In this document: piece after piece, positions 11,644 to 20,236 of the stretch | How the letters are laid out: each line of letters begins with the position of its first letter | How positions within the stretch are numbered: the first letter of the stretch is position 1 | Notes under the pieces: model-generated | The model's database searches: none | Seen by the model: the letters and a program-made list of their open reading frames with translations, nothing else | What the model was told of the DNA's origin: nothing | Assembly (NCBI RefSeq): GCF_900240975.1 | Contig: NZ_LT968776.1 | Location: forward strand, 868,001 to 932,000 | DNA length: 64,000 nucleotides | Direction: 5' to 3' | Source of the DNA: Mycobacterium sp. 4858 | GTDB taxonomy: Bacteria > Actinomycetota > Actinomycetes > Mycobacteriales > Mycobacteriaceae | Program-made: the position numbers and the translations under genes

Positions 11644-11895
11644 ATGACCAATGAAGACACTCGCGCCGTGGTGCTGTCGGTGCTGACCACCATCGCCCCC
11701 GAAGTCGACCCGGACGACATTCGCGACGACGTCCTGCTGCGCGACCAGGTCGACCTGGATTCCATGGACTGGCTGAGCTTCCTGCGCGGCATCCACAAGC
11801 GATTTCATGTCGACATCCCCGAATCCGACTACGCGACGCTGCGCACACTGGCCGACGTGGTCGGCTACGTGGAAACGAAGGCGTCGGCGGTCTGA
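11644..11895 (+). CDS. Acyl carrier protein
   Basis: An 83-residue carrier protein with the phosphopantetheine attachment serine in VDLDSMDW (about S40), flanked by the usual helices and ending near VGYVETKASAV. It starts 6 bp after the E2 stop and belongs to the same operon. A dedicated ACP next to an acyl-CoA-forming 2-oxoacid dehydrogenase and an acyl-CoA ligase is unusual. It may accept acyl groups made by the complex, but the partner synthase or transferase is not in this stretch. The DSM core departs from the usual DSL of fatty-acid ACPs, a pattern also seen in specialised carrier proteins. Confidence 0.85.
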   Translation: MTNEDTRAVVLSVLTTIAPEVDPDDIRDDVLLRDQVDLDSMDWLSFLRGIHKRFHVDIPESDYATLRTLADVVGYVETKASAV

Positions 11896-11947
11896 CCGCG
11901 AAGCGCCACGCGCGCCGCGTATTTCGGCGCGTTCGACAGGGGTTGGC

Positions 11948-12940
11948 ATGATGGCTGTTGTGCAGGGCAAGACACCGGACGTCGGCGTGCTCGAGCGGGC
12001 GGTGCTGCTCGCCTGCCGCGCCCCCTCCGTGCACAACAGCCAGCCCTGGCGCTGGGCGATCGAGGGCGGCGGCCTGCACCTCTTCGTCGACCGGCGCCGG
12101 GCGATAGCGGCCACCGACTCGACCGGCCGCGAGGTGATCCTGTCCTGCGGCGCCGTCCTGAACCACCTGTGCGTCGCCATGTCGGCCGCGGGCTGGGAGC
12201 CGAAAGTCGAGCGGTTTCCCGACCCGGATGACCCAGACCGACTGGCCTCGATCACGTTCAGCCGCTCAGAGCGCGTCACCGAAGCCCAGCTTCGCCTGGC
12301 CGAGGCCATCCTGCAGCGGCGCACCGACCGGCTTCCGTTGGGGCGACCGACGTATTGGGACCTGTTCGAACCCACGCTGCGTGACAGCTTTGACGACACC
12401 GAGGTCGCCCTGGACGTCCTCGGCGAGGATGTGCGGCCGCTGCTGGTGGAGGCGTCGCAACTCACCGAGGAGATCCGCCGTGACGACTCCTCTTATCACG
12501 CCGAACTGGACTGGTGGACATCGTCTTTCGCGTTGGCCGAAGGGATGCCGCCGAGCGCCCTGGCCTCCGACAAGGAGAGCTGGCGGGTCGATGTGGCCCG
12601 CAGCTTCCCGACCAGGAGCCACGCGGACCGGCGCGGCGAGGTCAAGGCGGATTGGGCCAGAATCCTTGTGCTGTCGACCCCGCAGGACACCAGGTCGGAC
12701 GTGTTGCGATGCGGCGAGGTGTTATCGACGGTGCTGCTCGAATGCACGGTGGCCGGGATGGCGACGTGCCCGCTCACCCATCTGATCGAACTGGACGAGA
12801 GCCGGGACATCGTGCGCGAACTCATCGGAGGGCGCGGCGAGCCGCAGGTGCTGATCAGGGTGGGCATAGCGCCGCCGCTGGAACACCTCCCGGCGGCGAC
12901 GCCGCGACGCCCGCTTTCTGATGTGCTGCAGATCCGCTAG
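11948..12940 (+). CDS. Acg-family nitroreductase-like protein, second copy
   Basis: A 330-residue paralog of the Acg protein at 5462-6439, with VLLACRAPSVHNSQPWRW near the start and the tail TPRRPLSDVLQIR. It carries the same N-terminal flavin-fold blocks and the LLECTVAGMATCPLTHL segment. The ATG at 11948 lies behind AGGGG (an adjacent ATG at 11951 is possible). It is the last gene of the acs-pdh-ACP operon, 52 bp after the ACP gene, and is followed by a pair of DosR-like boxes belonging to the next gene. Its presence ties the dehydrogenase operon to the dormancy programme. Confidence 0.9.
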   Translation: MMAVVQGKTPDVGVLERAVLLACRAPSVHNSQPWRWAIEGGGLHLFVDRRRAIAATDSTGREVILSCGAVLNHLCVAMSAAGWEPKVERFPDPDDPDRLASITFSRSERVTEAQLRLAEAILQRRTDRLPLGRPTYWDLFEPTLRDSFDDTEVALDVLGEDVRPLLVEASQLTEEIRRDDSSYHAELDWWTSSFALAEGMPPSALASDKESWRVDVARSFPTRSHADRRGEVKADWARILVLSTPQDTRSDVLRCGEVLSTVLLECTVAGMATCPLTHLIELDESRDIVRELIGGRGEPQVLIRVGIAPPLEHLPAATPRRPLSDVLQIR

Positions 12941-12941
12941 A

Positions 12942-12976
12942 CAACCTTGGTCCCCGCCCCGCGGGACTTTCGGCCG
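12942..12976 (+). promoter_or_regulatory. Tandem DosR-like boxes before the PPOX gene
   Basis: CAACCTTGGTCCCC (12942-12955) and GGGACTTTCGGCCG (12963-12976) begin 21 bp apart, immediately after the stop of the second Acg gene and 65-99 bp before the ATG at 13041. The second core is identical, on the other strand, to one before the slipin gene at 19257-19270. Confidence 0.7.
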
Positions 12977-13040
12977 ACGCACCCGGTGGGCCGGCGCAAT
13001 ACCATCGAGGATGTCGTGCTGTCGATGAAGGGGATGACCG

Positions 13041-13457
13041 ATGCCACTGCTTGACGACGGGGTTTCCATCCTGCCGGTGAACGAATGTTGGGAACTCCTG
13101 GCGGGCGTGACGCTGGGCCGGCTGGTCACCAGCGTCGGCGGTCAACCCGAGATCTTCCCGGTCAATTACGTTGTCCAGCGCCATACTGTGCTGTTTCGCA
13201 CCGCGGAGGGCACCAAGCTGGTCAGCACCGCGATCAACAACAAGGTGCTGTTCGAGGTTGACGACCACAACGTCGCCGAGGGATGGAGCGTGATCATCAA
13301 GGGCACCGCGCGCTCCCTTCGCACCAACGAGGAGATCGAGGAGGCCGAGCGCGCCCAGGTCATGCCCTGGACGCCCTCGGACAAGTCGCACTATGTGCGC
13401 ATCATTCCCGAGATCGTCACGGGCCGCCGGTTCCGCTTCGGTGGGCCGGTGGACTGA
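13041..13457 (+). CDS. Pyridoxamine 5'-phosphate oxidase-fold protein (Rv3129-like)
   Basis: A 138-residue split-barrel flavin-binding protein. The segments LLAGVTLGRLVTSVGGQPEI, IFPVNYVVQRHTVLFRTAEG and EVDDHNVAEGWSVIIKGTAR match the PPOX/F420-dependent oxidoreductase fold and resemble Rv3129 of the DosR regulon. It probably binds FMN or F420; the substrate is unknown. The ATG at 13041 follows AAGGGG. It is a single gene under two DosR-like boxes and runs convergently toward the DUF2156 gene, with 8 bp between the stop codons. Confidence 0.87.
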   Translation: MPLLDDGVSILPVNECWELLAGVTLGRLVTSVGGQPEIFPVNYVVQRHTVLFRTAEGTKLVSTAINNKVLFEVDDHNVAEGWSVIIKGTARSLRTNEEIEEAERAQVMPWTPSDKSHYVRIIPEIVTGRRFRFGGPVD

Positions 13458-13465
13458 TCCCGCCG

Positions 13466-14860
13466 CTACCCGGGCCGCACGTGGCGTGGGCGCGGGACGA
13501 ACTCCAGCGAGAGCAAGACCATCAACGCGGCCGGAATATGGTGCGCGCACAGCACCACGTAGCGTCGCTGCGACAGGGCGTGGAACTTGCGGAGGTAGCG
13601 GTACAGCGACTCCAGGCGGATCAGCGGGTCCAGCAAGTGGATCAGCCACAGCGCGATCCGCTGTAGCGGTCCCGGTTGCACGGCTTCGAAGATCTCCGGG
13701 AACGCCGCGAACGCCAGCGAAAGACGCTGCCCTCCAGCATCTTTCGCGTGAGCGATCATGTCGACGCTGAGCCGCTCGTCGACACCGTTGGGGGCGTTCG
13801 GGCGGCGGAACGGCACGTCGAGGCTGACTTCCGATCCGTCACCGGCGGTCAAATAGCGGTGAAACGCGACCACCCGCCCGCTGCGGTCGCGCGCCACGGC
13901 CAGGTCGACACCGGGGTAACGGCCCTGCAGCGCACCGTCGAGGTTCATGCAGAACCCGCGGTCGGTGCGCGCCGCGCGGTGAGCGGCGTACAGGACCTCG
14001 GTCAGCTCGGCCCGTATCGCACCGCTGAGCCCTTGTTCGTCGACGATCTCGGTCGTGACTCCGCAGTTGTGCGTGCGCTGCACCGCCTGGCGCAGATTGC
14101 GAAACCGGCGCCCCTTCAGGGTGAAGTGGCGGATATCGACGACGACGTCACGGCCGATCGGCACCGACAGCATCGGCTGCCCCACCGTGTCCCTGCGCCA
14201 CAACCGAAGGTGGGGTTCGCCGGCCGCCAACACGATGATCTGCCAACCCCGGCTGCGGCACATCCGGACGAAATCGGCTGCGAGCTCGTCGAATTGCGTC
14301 GCGTCGCCGATCGGGTCGCCGCTGACCACCGCGAACCCGAGCCGTGTGCGGTAAGCGATCGCCGCGCTCCCGTCCGCGTTGAGGTGATAGCTCTTGCTCG
14401 AATGCATGGCGAACGGCGCCAACGGGTCCCCCCGCGTGGCGTTGACCAGCCCCCACACCTGGCTCAGCAGCTCCGGCTGCGGCCGGGCCGTTGTCGGCAG
14501 CATCAGGGCGAGCCCGCTGCCCGCGATCAAGACATTGCCCAGCACCGGCCAGGACACGAAATGCGCGCCCAGGCCGGCGCCCACCATGGCGGCCGCATAC
14601 GTCGCGTGCGCCGTGGTCACCGGCCGGCCGAGAAAGATACCGCGGGCGATCAGGGCGGCCGCGCCCAGCAGGGCCACCGACCAACCGAACCGGCCCGGGG
14701 CGACGCGCTCGTAGCCGAGACGTTCTTGTGCGACCAGCACCACCAGCCACGCCACGACGCACAGCAGCAGCAACACGCTGAGGCGACGCGCTGCCGGGAC
14801 GTCGGCCCCCACCAGAACCCGTTCCCCGCCGGCTCGGCGGCTTCGGGGAATGATCTTCAC
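13466..14860 (-). CDS. DUF2156 / phosphatidylglycerol lysyltransferase-like membrane protein
   Basis: About 464 residues. Four to five hydrophobic segments fill the first 110 residues (LSVLLLLCVVAWLVVLVAQ, VALLGAAALIARGIFL and others), followed by a cytosolic GNAT-like DUF2156 domain (PFAMHSSKSYHLNADGSAA, then VVSGDPIGD and RRFRNLRQAVQR). This domain transfers aminoacyl groups to lipids in MprF/LysX; whether this homolog does so is unknown. The GTG at 14860 is 8 bp after the Usp stop. An ATG at 14893 would overlap the Usp C-terminus by 25 bp and is the alternative. It is probably co-transcribed with the upstream Usp gene. Confidence 0.82.
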   Translation of the reverse strand: MKIIPRSRRAGGERVLVGADVPAARRLSVLLLLCVVAWLVVLVAQERLGYERVAPGRFGWSVALLGAAALIARGIFLGRPVTTAHATYAAAMVGAGLGAHFVSWPVLGNVLIAGSGLALMLPTTARPQPELLSQVWGLVNATRGDPLAPFAMHSSKSYHLNADGSAAIAYRTRLGFAVVSGDPIGDATQFDELAADFVRMCRSRGWQIIVLAAGEPHLRLWRRDTVGQPMLSVPIGRDVVVDIRHFTLKGRRFRNLRQAVQRTHNCGVTTEIVDEQGLSGAIRAELTEVLYAAHRAARTDRGFCMNLDGALQGRYPGVDLAVARDRSGRVVAFHRYLTAGDGSEVSLDVPFRRPNAPNGVDERLSVDMIAHAKDAGGQRLSLAFAAFPEIFEAVQPGPLQRIALWLIHLLDPLIRLESLYRYLRKFHALSQRRYVVLCAHHIPAALMVLLSLEFVPRPRHVRPG

Positions 14861-14868
14861 GGTGCCCG

Positions 14869-15660
14869 CTAGCGCACCACGAGCACGGAGCATTCGGGGT
14901 GACGGAAGAGCGGGTGCCCCTGCGGCCCGACCAACTGCGCGAGCTGGCGCGCCTCATCGCCGCCGATGACGGCGAGCTGGACCCTCTCGTCGTTGGCGCT
15001 GAGGTAAGCGGCAACGCCCCGCCTGGTGGTGATCGGGTAGACCCGCACGTCGGGAAAGTGTTCCCGCCACTGCGCCACCCGGCGTTCGAACGCGTCGTCG
15101 CCGTACTCGGTGAGCTCCTCGGGGCGGCCACCGAGCACCAGTATGGGAGCTCGGCGCAGTTTCGCCTCCGCCGCAGCATAATTCACCACGGTGTCGTTGC
15201 CCGGCGCGTCCGACATCCGGACCACGATCCAATTGACCTCCGGGGGTGGCTGATCGGAGCCGGTCCGCACGACCGCGACCGGGCAATGCGCCTTCTCGGC
15301 CAGTTCCGTCGCCGTCGAACCCACGATAGAGCGCGCGTAACGGCCGATGCCGACGCACCCGACGCAGATCATGTCGGCCGCCGTGGACGCTTCCACCAGC
15401 ACCGAACCGGAGGGGCCACGCGGCATGTCCGTTTCGACCGCGACCGGCTTGCCGGTGGCCTCGACCGCGAGCCTTGCTTGTAGGAGCGACTTCTCGGCAT
15501 GCGCGACGTCGCGCTCGTAGTCGTCCGGGGACTCATGCGTCGGCTTGACAACGGAGACCAGACGCAGCGGCACGCCGCGGGTGAGCGCCTCGTCGACGCC
15601 CCACAGCGCGGCCGCGATCGCCGCCGACGAACCGTCGATTCCGACCAGGATGGATTTCAT
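14869..15660 (-). CDS. Universal stress protein (Usp family)
   Basis: A 263-residue Usp protein starting MKSILVGIDGSSAAIAAAL. The N-terminal domain has a complete nucleotide motif (VGCVGIGRYARSIVGS); the second domain keeps the fold (LAVIGGDEARQLAQLVG) but not the motif. The ATG at 15660 is preceded by GGGAGCGGG. It lies 17 bp after the SRPBCC gene and just before the DUF2156 gene, so the three probably form a unit driven from the DosR-like box at 16356. It is closer to the Usp at 41-865 than to the long Usp at 36515. Confidence 0.9.
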   Translation of the reverse strand: MKSILVGIDGSSAAIAAALWGVDEALTRGVPLRLVSVVKPTHESPDDYERDVAHAEKSLLQARLAVEATGKPVAVETDMPRGPSGSVLVEASTAADMICVGCVGIGRYARSIVGSTATELAEKAHCPVAVVRTGSDQPPPEVNWIVVRMSDAPGNDTVVNYAAAEAKLRRAPILVLGGRPEELTEYGDDAFERRVAQWREHFPDVRVYPITTRRGVAAYLSANDERVQLAVIGGDEARQLAQLVGPQGHPLFRHPECSVLVVR

Positions 15661-15677
15661 CGTCCGACCCGCTCCCG

Positions 15678-16319
15678 TCAACTCGTACCGGCAGAGGAGC
15701 GGACCGGCGGTGTCAGGTCGAGGCGCTCCGCACCGCGTCTGACCGCGAGCAGCAGCGCGCGCGTCCCCAGCGCTATCACCGGCCTGGCCAATTCCAGGAC
15801 GAACACTTCGCCCGGGTAGCGCAAGGCGATTCGGGCGCGCGCGAGCAGTCGCACCCGGTCCTCCCAGTGCGGCTGCAGGTGAAACGACAAGACCGCATTC
15901 CAGCGCTCGGATCGCATGGCGGTGAGCACGAGGTACTTTTCCGGCACGATCTCCGCGACGCGTAACGTCACCCCGTCGGGCAACCCCAGCCATCCCTCGG
16001 GTGCCAGGCGGACCGCGTCGCCCACCCGCAGCCCCCCGGAATCGCCCTGCCCCACGGGGCTTCTCAGCCCGTCGATGTCGTCGCGTTCACCCCTGTCCTG
16101 GGCCATCTGCAGCAACCGGGACCAGACCGCGGACACGGACGCGTCCACGTCGGTCGCCTCGGTGGTCTGGACCGCCGGATCGCTCACCAGGCCGTCGCCG
16201 GGAACTCGCATCTGCGACTCCGCCTTGGTCGCGCCCCAGTTGCGGTAGTACCTGCGGGCGCAGTACAGGACGGCGAGCAGCGCGGTGGTCTGGGCGATCC
16301 GCTTCGTCATGTTGGCCAT
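15678..16319 (-). CDS. SRPBCC-fold (polyketide cyclase-like) protein
   Basis: A 213-residue protein with a short hydrophobic or amphipathic N-terminus (IAQTTALLAVLYCARRYY) and then a START/SRPBCC ligand-binding domain: VDASVSAVWSRLLQMAQ, VGDAVRLAPEGWLGLPDG, EKYLVLTAMRSERWNAVLSF. Ligand unknown. The start was set at the ATG at 16319 because a DosR-like box lies at 16356-16369; the longer frame from 16403 would place that box inside the coding region. First gene of a probable three-gene unit with Usp and DUF2156. Confidence 0.82.
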   Translation of the reverse strand: MANMTKRIAQTTALLAVLYCARRYYRNWGATKAESQMRVPGDGLVSDPAVQTTEATDVDASVSAVWSRLLQMAQDRGERDDIDGLRSPVGQGDSGGLRVGDAVRLAPEGWLGLPDGVTLRVAEIVPEKYLVLTAMRSERWNAVLSFHLQPHWEDRVRLLARARIALRYPGEVFVLELARPVIALGTRALLLAVRRGAERLDLTPPVRSSAGTS

Positions 16320-16352
16320 GGCCACAGTCTGCGCGGAGCGGCGCCCTGCCTG

Positions 16353-16372
16353 CGAGGGTCCTTGGTCCCCGG
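16353..16372 (-). promoter_or_regulatory. DosR-like box before the SRPBCC gene
   Basis: The core GGGTCCTTGGTCCC (16356-16369) is identical to the first box before acg. It lies 37-50 bp upstream of the ATG at 16319 and about 45 bp downstream of the hibernation-factor stop. Confidence 0.75.
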
Positions 16373-16412
16373 TGAGCGCGCCGATGTGCTCTGCGGGCCG
16401 CACTCAGCGCAG

Positions 16413-17213
16413 CTAGCCCGCCGGGGTGATCAGGCCGTAATGGCCGTCGTAGCGGAGGTATAACACGCTGGCGCAACCGTAGTCGGCGTGGAGGAAGAAC
16501 AGGAACGGCAGGCCGAGCGCGGCCAGCCGGTCGGCGGCTCCCTCTTCGGTGAGGCACGGCAGGGGTTGCGGGCTGATCGTCACCGGCAGCGCATGCTCAC
16601 TCACCTGGCCGGCCAGGGCCGGCGCCGCCAGCGCCAGGCGATATCCCGTGGGTCCGGCGCGATACAGCACGCCGGCGATGCCCGTGCCCTTCTCCGTGAA
16701 CAGGTGGAAGTCGTAGTCGAGCAGGTCCATTTCGTCCGCGGCGTCGTCGAGGGTGCAGGGCGCCATCGTGAATGACTTGCGCCGGATGACCCGGCGCTGA
16801 CCCGGCGGGCGGGGGAAGTAGCTCGGCCGGTGTGCCGGCTGGGATTCGTGGCGCCATTCGTCGGGGCCCGCCGGTCGCTCGCCACGGCGCGCCTCCCAGT
16901 GCGCGGCGGCGCGTTCCAGGCGTCGACGCAACCGTGCCGCGAGGAGATCGACCGCTTCCCGTGCCGTGTCGGCCTGGACCTGGGCGCGCACCGGCCGGCC
17001 GTCGACGTCGAGGTTGGCCTGCGCAACGACGGGGCGCTGCACCGCCGGATCGCGATGCCTGGTGAGCCTCACGCGGGCGTGCCGCACCGGCCGGCTTGCG
17101 TAGCGGGCTAGCTCACCGACTTTGCTGCGGGCGTATTCGGCTTCCGCCGGAAGCACGTCGCGGGTGGCAACCTGGACGTCGATATCGCGTGGTGACGGTG
17201 TGCCGTGGCGCAT
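16413..17213 (-). CDS. Ribosome-hibernation-factor-like protein (Rv0079/DATIN-like)
   Basis: A 266-residue protein with two recognisable parts. The N-terminal half (about 8-110) resembles the S30AE/HPF ribosome-binding fold (DIDVQVATRDVLPAEAEYAR, ARVRLTRHRDP, VAQANLDVDGRPVRAQVQAD). The C-terminal half holds HPF dimerisation-like repeats (RRKSFTMAPCTLDDAADEMD, DLLDYDFHLFTEKGTGIAGV). This matches the DosR-regulated family of Rv0079 and MSMEG_3935, which stabilise or silence ribosomes under hypoxia. A DosR-like box lies 38-51 bp upstream. The last gene of a minus-strand run with the acyltransferase and slipin. Confidence 0.85.
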   Translation of the reverse strand: MRHGTPSPRDIDVQVATRDVLPAEAEYARSKVGELARYASRPVRHARVRLTRHRDPAVQRPVVAQANLDVDGRPVRAQVQADTAREAVDLLAARLRRRLERAAAHWEARRGERPAGPDEWRHESQPAHRPSYFPRPPGQRRVIRRKSFTMAPCTLDDAADEMDLLDYDFHLFTEKGTGIAGVLYRAGPTGYRLALAAPALAGQVSEHALPVTISPQPLPCLTEEGAADRLAALGLPFLFFLHADYGCASVLYLRYDGHYGLITPAG

Positions 17214-17250
17214 AGCTAAAGTGCTACGTCACTAAACCGGTTGCGGGGCA

Positions 17251-17264
17251 GGGTCAAAGGTCAC
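17251..17264 (-). promoter_or_regulatory. DosR-like box before the hibernation-factor gene
   Basis: GGGTCAAAGGTCAC keeps both half-sites. It lies 38-51 bp before the ATG at 17213 and overlaps the last codons of the acyltransferase gene that ends at 17254. Confidence 0.5.
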
Positions 17265-18318
17265 CGGGGCGCACCGCCGGCGACACGTGGTCGGGCAATT
17301 TGGCCTCCTTGAGCCGCAGCGCCGGCTTCTCGATGACGAACCAGCTGGCCGCCGCGAGCGGCAGCGTGGCCGTGGTCGCCACCGCCGCGAAGAGGAGCGG
17401 GTCGAGGTGCCCGAGGCCGCCGATGACGAGAAGCTGCTGGGTGGGCCACGCGTAGATGTACACGCCGTACGACAGATCGTTGTGCAGATGGAACCTGCGT
17501 AAAAGGATGCCCGACGCGATGATTCCGTAGGCCAGGGGCAGCGCGCCGACGATCCGGTAGTCGGGCAGCAGCAGGCCGCACACCGCGACGGTCGCGAAAC
17601 TCACCGCGACCCAGGACCATTTGGCCGGTATCACATCGCGGAGCTGATACAGCACCGCGCCGGCGGCGAACATGATCGCGAAGCGGGCCAGACATTGCGG
17701 GATCGTCCACGACCACGGGTCGGCCATGGGCCCCAACAGCACCGCCACGAGCACACCCGCGGCCAACATGGCCGAGGATATCCAGCGATGCCGCGCCAGC
17801 CCGGCGACGCCGATGGCGAGCACCGCCAGATAGCACATCACCTCGTACACCAGCGTCCACAGCGACGCATTCCAGGTACGGGGATGCGGGACGCCCTGCG
17901 GTGTGCCGCCCACGTCGAGCTTGAGATGGGCGATGGCGCTGTTGAACAGCACGAACTTCACGGGTCCGCTGGTGCGCAGAAGGCCTACCGCGGAACCGCC
18001 TTGCAGCGCGACGCCGATCGGCGCGCAGACGAATGCGGTGACGATCAGACAGGTGTAGAAGCCCGGGAGGATGCGAAGCGCCCGGGCTCGCAGATACTGC
18101 CTCGGTTGGGGTGTGTTGAACCAGCTCGCGGTGACCAGGAAGCCCGACACCGCGAAAAAGCCGTCCACACCCAGAGAGAACAAGAGACGCTCCGCAACCG
18201 GTGACGAAACGTGGTGGCCGGTCACGGGAAACGAATGCCACAGGATCACCTCGACGGCCAGCATCAGCCGCCACAGGTTGAGGGCATTGTGATGCCGGTC
18301 GAATGCCTGCCCGATCAC
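17254..18318 (-). CDS. Acyltransferase family 3 membrane protein (OafA/NodX type)
   Basis: A 354-residue integral membrane protein with about ten hydrophobic segments. The family signature is at the start: LMLAVEVILWHSFPVTGHH with the catalytic-type histidine, then GVDGFFAVSGFLVTASWF. Further motifs are ARALRILPGFYTCLIV and WNASLWTLVYEVMCYL. Members O-acylate sugars or lipids in the envelope. The GTG at 18318 is preceded by GGGAGG. It lies 21 bp after the slipin gene and 40 bp before the hibernation factor, so it probably reads from the slipin promoter. Substrate unknown. Confidence 0.88.
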   Translation of the reverse strand: MIGQAFDRHHNALNLWRLMLAVEVILWHSFPVTGHHVSSPVAERLLFSLGVDGFFAVSGFLVTASWFNTPQPRQYLRARALRILPGFYTCLIVTAFVCAPIGVALQGGSAVGLLRTSGPVKFVLFNSAIAHLKLDVGGTPQGVPHPRTWNASLWTLVYEVMCYLAVLAIGVAGLARHRWISSAMLAAGVLVAVLLGPMADPWSWTIPQCLARFAIMFAAGAVLYQLRDVIPAKWSWVAVSFATVAVCGLLLPDYRIVGALPLAYGIIASGILLRRFHLHNDLSYGVYIYAWPTQQLLVIGGLGHLDPLLFAAVATTATLPLAAASWFVIEKPALRLKEAKLPDHVSPAVRPGDL

Positions 18319-18339
18319 AAAGCCTCCCCTCTTGGGCGC

Positions 18340-19170
18340 TCAGTGCAGCGCCGCCGCCCGCACCAGGTGGTCCGCCGGCTGGTCGCCGCTCTTGGCCGCG
18401 CCGGTCTCACGCGCCAGGAAGGCGGTGAGTTCTCCGATCGCGGTCATCAGCGGAGCGGGGAAGACGATGGTGGTGTTCTTCTCGACTCCCAGTTCGATCA
18501 ACGTCTGCAGGTTGCGCAGCTGCAGGGCCAGCGGGTGTCTCATCATGGTGTCCGAGGCGTCGCCCAGCGCGGCGGCCGCGCGCGCCTCCCCTTCGGCCGC
18601 AATGATTTTGGCCCGCTTCTCGCGCTCCGCCTCGGCCTCGCGCGCCATCGCGCGCTTCATGCTGTCCGGCAGCTGGATGTCCTTGAGCTCGACCAGGGTG
18701 ACCTCCACGCCCCATTCCACCGTGGTCGCGTCGAGGATCTGGCGGATGCTGCCGTTGATCTTCTCGGTCTGGGCCAGAACCTCGTCCAGGGAATGTTGCC
18801 CGACGACGTTGCGGAGGGTGGTCTGCGCGATCTGGTCGATGGCGGAGTTGACGTTCTCGATGACGACGACGGCCTTGCGGGCATCGACGACGCGGAAGTA
18901 GGCGACCGCGGCGATGTCGACGCTCACGTTGTCGCGGGTGATGATGCCCTGCGACTGGATCGGCATGGTCACGATGCGCATCGAAATCCGCCACAGGCGG
19001 TCGATGACCGGGACGATGAGCCGCAACCCCGGCTCGCGGACGCCGATCACCCGGCCGAGCCGGAAATGCACACCGCGCTGGTATTCCTGCACCACCCTGA
19101 TCGACGCCAGGGCCAGCAACACCGCCACGACCACCGCAGAGATCACCGCAGTGGCAGCAATGTGGGTCAT
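18340..19170 (-). CDS. Slipin / stomatin-like SPFH membrane protein
   Basis: A 276-residue band-7 protein. A single N-terminal membrane segment (about residues 5-25) is followed by the SPFH domain ([38 protein letters not shown] as read in the MPIQSQG stretch, [14 protein letters not shown]) and an alanine/glutamate-rich coiled coil ([20 protein letters not shown]). Such proteins oligomerise and organise membrane microdomains or regulate membrane proteases. The ATG at 19170 was chosen because family homology begins there; the frame extends upstream into the promoter boxes. Two DosR-like boxes lie 87-128 bp upstream. No NfeD partner is adjacent. Confidence 0.9.
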   Translation of the reverse strand: MTHIAATAVISAVVVAVLLALASIRVVQEYQRGVHFRLGRVIGVREPGLRLIVPVIDRLWRISMRIVTMPIQSQGIITRDNVSVDIAAVAYFRVVDARKAVVVIENVNSAIDQIAQTTLRNVVGQHSLDEVLAQTEKINGSIRQILDATTVEWGVEVTLVELKDIQLPDSMKRAMAREAEAEREKRAKIIAAEGEARAAAALGDASDTMMRHPLALQLRNLQTLIELGVEKNTTIVFPAPLMTAIGELTAFLARETGAAKSGDQPADHLVRAAALH

Positions 19171-19256
19171 GAGGACCACCCCTCGACTCGATCCGTTACC
19201 AGTGCCGCCACTGCGGCTGTCCCTGACGCTAGGGGGCGCGACGGCGCGTCGGTCAG

Positions 19257-19298
19257 CGGCCGAAAGTCCCAACCCGTCCGGCGAAGGACCCTGGTCCG
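19257..19298 (-). promoter_or_regulatory. Two DosR-like boxes before the slipin gene
   Basis: On the minus strand, CGGACCAGGGTCCT (19285-19298) and GGGACTTTCGGCCG (19257-19270) lie 28 bp apart in the gap between the flavodoxin stop and the slipin ATG. The spacing differs from the 21-bp pairs elsewhere. Confidence 0.6.
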
Positions 19299-19324
19299 GG
19301 TACGACGGGGCGTAACGCCCGTCA

Positions 19325-19810
19325 TCAGGACGCCGCCTGCGAGCCCGTGGCCCGTTTGCGGATGCGGGCGGCGAACGCGGCGGCCCGGTCGAGGTCGTGC
19401 TCGTTGGGCCGCCCCCTGTTGATGCCGCCGATGAATCCGAACGGCCCGACCGTGTCGAACCCCCGGCAGGAGAAGGAGCCGATCACGTCGAAGCCCTTCT
19501 GCTCGAGCGTCTGCCGGATCGGCCGGTGGTAGCCCAACAGCGGAACCTCGCGCGCGCCGCTGGTGAAGAAGGTGAACGCCGGGGTGTGGTGCCCGGCGGC
19601 GGGCAGCCGGCGGATGAGCCTCCGCAGCCTGGCGTCCATCGTCATGTAGTAGATCCCGGAACCGAAACCGACCAGGTCGTAGTCGCCTACGGTGCCGGGG
19701 TCGACGGACTCGGGCGTGACGACCTCGGCATCCAGCACCCCGGCCATCCGGTCGGCGACCAGACGGGTGTTGCCGTGGGATCTCGAAGCGCACACGATCA
19801 GCGCCCTCAT
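19325..19810 (-). CDS. Flavodoxin-domain protein
   Basis: A 161-residue flavodoxin-fold protein. The phosphate-binding start [20 protein letters not shown] matches the FMN loop, [20 protein letters not shown] matches the second flavin loop, and [20 protein letters not shown] lies near the C-terminus. It probably shuttles electrons or acts as an FMN-dependent reductase; the partner is unknown. The ATG at 19810 follows AAGGAG, and the longer frame upstream has no support. A DosR-like box lies 88-101 bp upstream. A single gene, divergent from the small gene at 20028. Confidence 0.87.
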   Translation of the reverse strand: MRALIVCASRSHGNTRLVADRMAGVLDAEVVTPESVDPGTVGDYDLVGFGSGIYYMTMDARLRRLIRRLPAAGHHTPAFTFFTSGAREVPLLGYHRPIRQTLEQKGFDVIGSFSCRGFDTVGPFGFIGGINRGRPNEHDLDRAAAFAARIRKRATGSQAAS

Positions 19811-19897
19811 GGCCAACTCCTTCGCGACGGCGGCTCGGACACTCCATGCTGCGCACGGATCCGCCGACGGGGTAAGGGCGCAAAGGCACCGCGGCGC

Positions 19898-19911
19898 GGG
19901 GCCTTGGTCAC
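19898..19911 (-). promoter_or_regulatory. DosR-like box before the flavodoxin gene
   Basis: GGGGCCTTGGTCAC (plus-strand reading) keeps the CCTTGGTC centre of the other boxes. It is 88-101 bp from the flavodoxin ATG at 19810. Confidence 0.55.
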
Positions 19912-19968
19912 TTTGCGTCATCACCGCTGGTGAAGCACCGGAACGGGGACAAACGGAGGTCCTTCGCG

Positions 19969-19988
19969 CTCGGGACTTCGGTCCCTAT
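19969..19988 (+). promoter_or_regulatory. Near-perfect DosR box before the small gene / serine protease
   Basis: The core GGGACTTCGGTCCC (19972-19985) is the same palindrome as at 4863-4876. It lies 43-56 bp before the GTG at 20028 and should drive the small gene plus the protease. Confidence 0.8.
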
Positions 19989-20027
19989 CGACGCGTCCGG
20001 CGAACGGCTGGAATAGGGGATGTGACC

Positions 20028-20225
20028 GTGACAGCTCCCGCAGCGGAGCGCAACACCGTGGCGTGCGTTACCGGCGCGCAAGTGATCGTCCTCGAGTTGA
20101 ATCCCGCATGGACCTCGGCCCAACGACACGCCGCCGAGCTGCTCGAGGCGATCCACCGTCATCCGTCGTCGATGGGCCGCCCGGCCCATCCGACTCGAGC
20201 ACCGCTGCTGCGGCCCCTGCCATGA
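20028..20225 (+). CDS. Small hypothetical protein (65 aa) under a DosR box
   Basis: A short frame beginning VTAPAAERNTVACVTGAQVI from a GTG at 20028, with AGGGGA seven bases upstream (a GTG at 20022 is also possible). No known domain or membrane segment. The C-terminal end (HPTRAPLLRPLP) is proline/arginine-rich. The gene is supported mainly by position: a near-perfect DosR box 43 bp upstream, a good ribosome site, and the next gene 11 bp after its stop. Codon composition is ordinary for the region. It could instead be untranslated leader. Confidence 0.45.
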   Translation: MTAPAAERNTVACVTGAQVIVLELNPAWTSAQRHAAELLEAIHRHPSSMGRPAHPTRAPLLRPLP

Positions 20226-20236
20226 CGGGAGAGCTG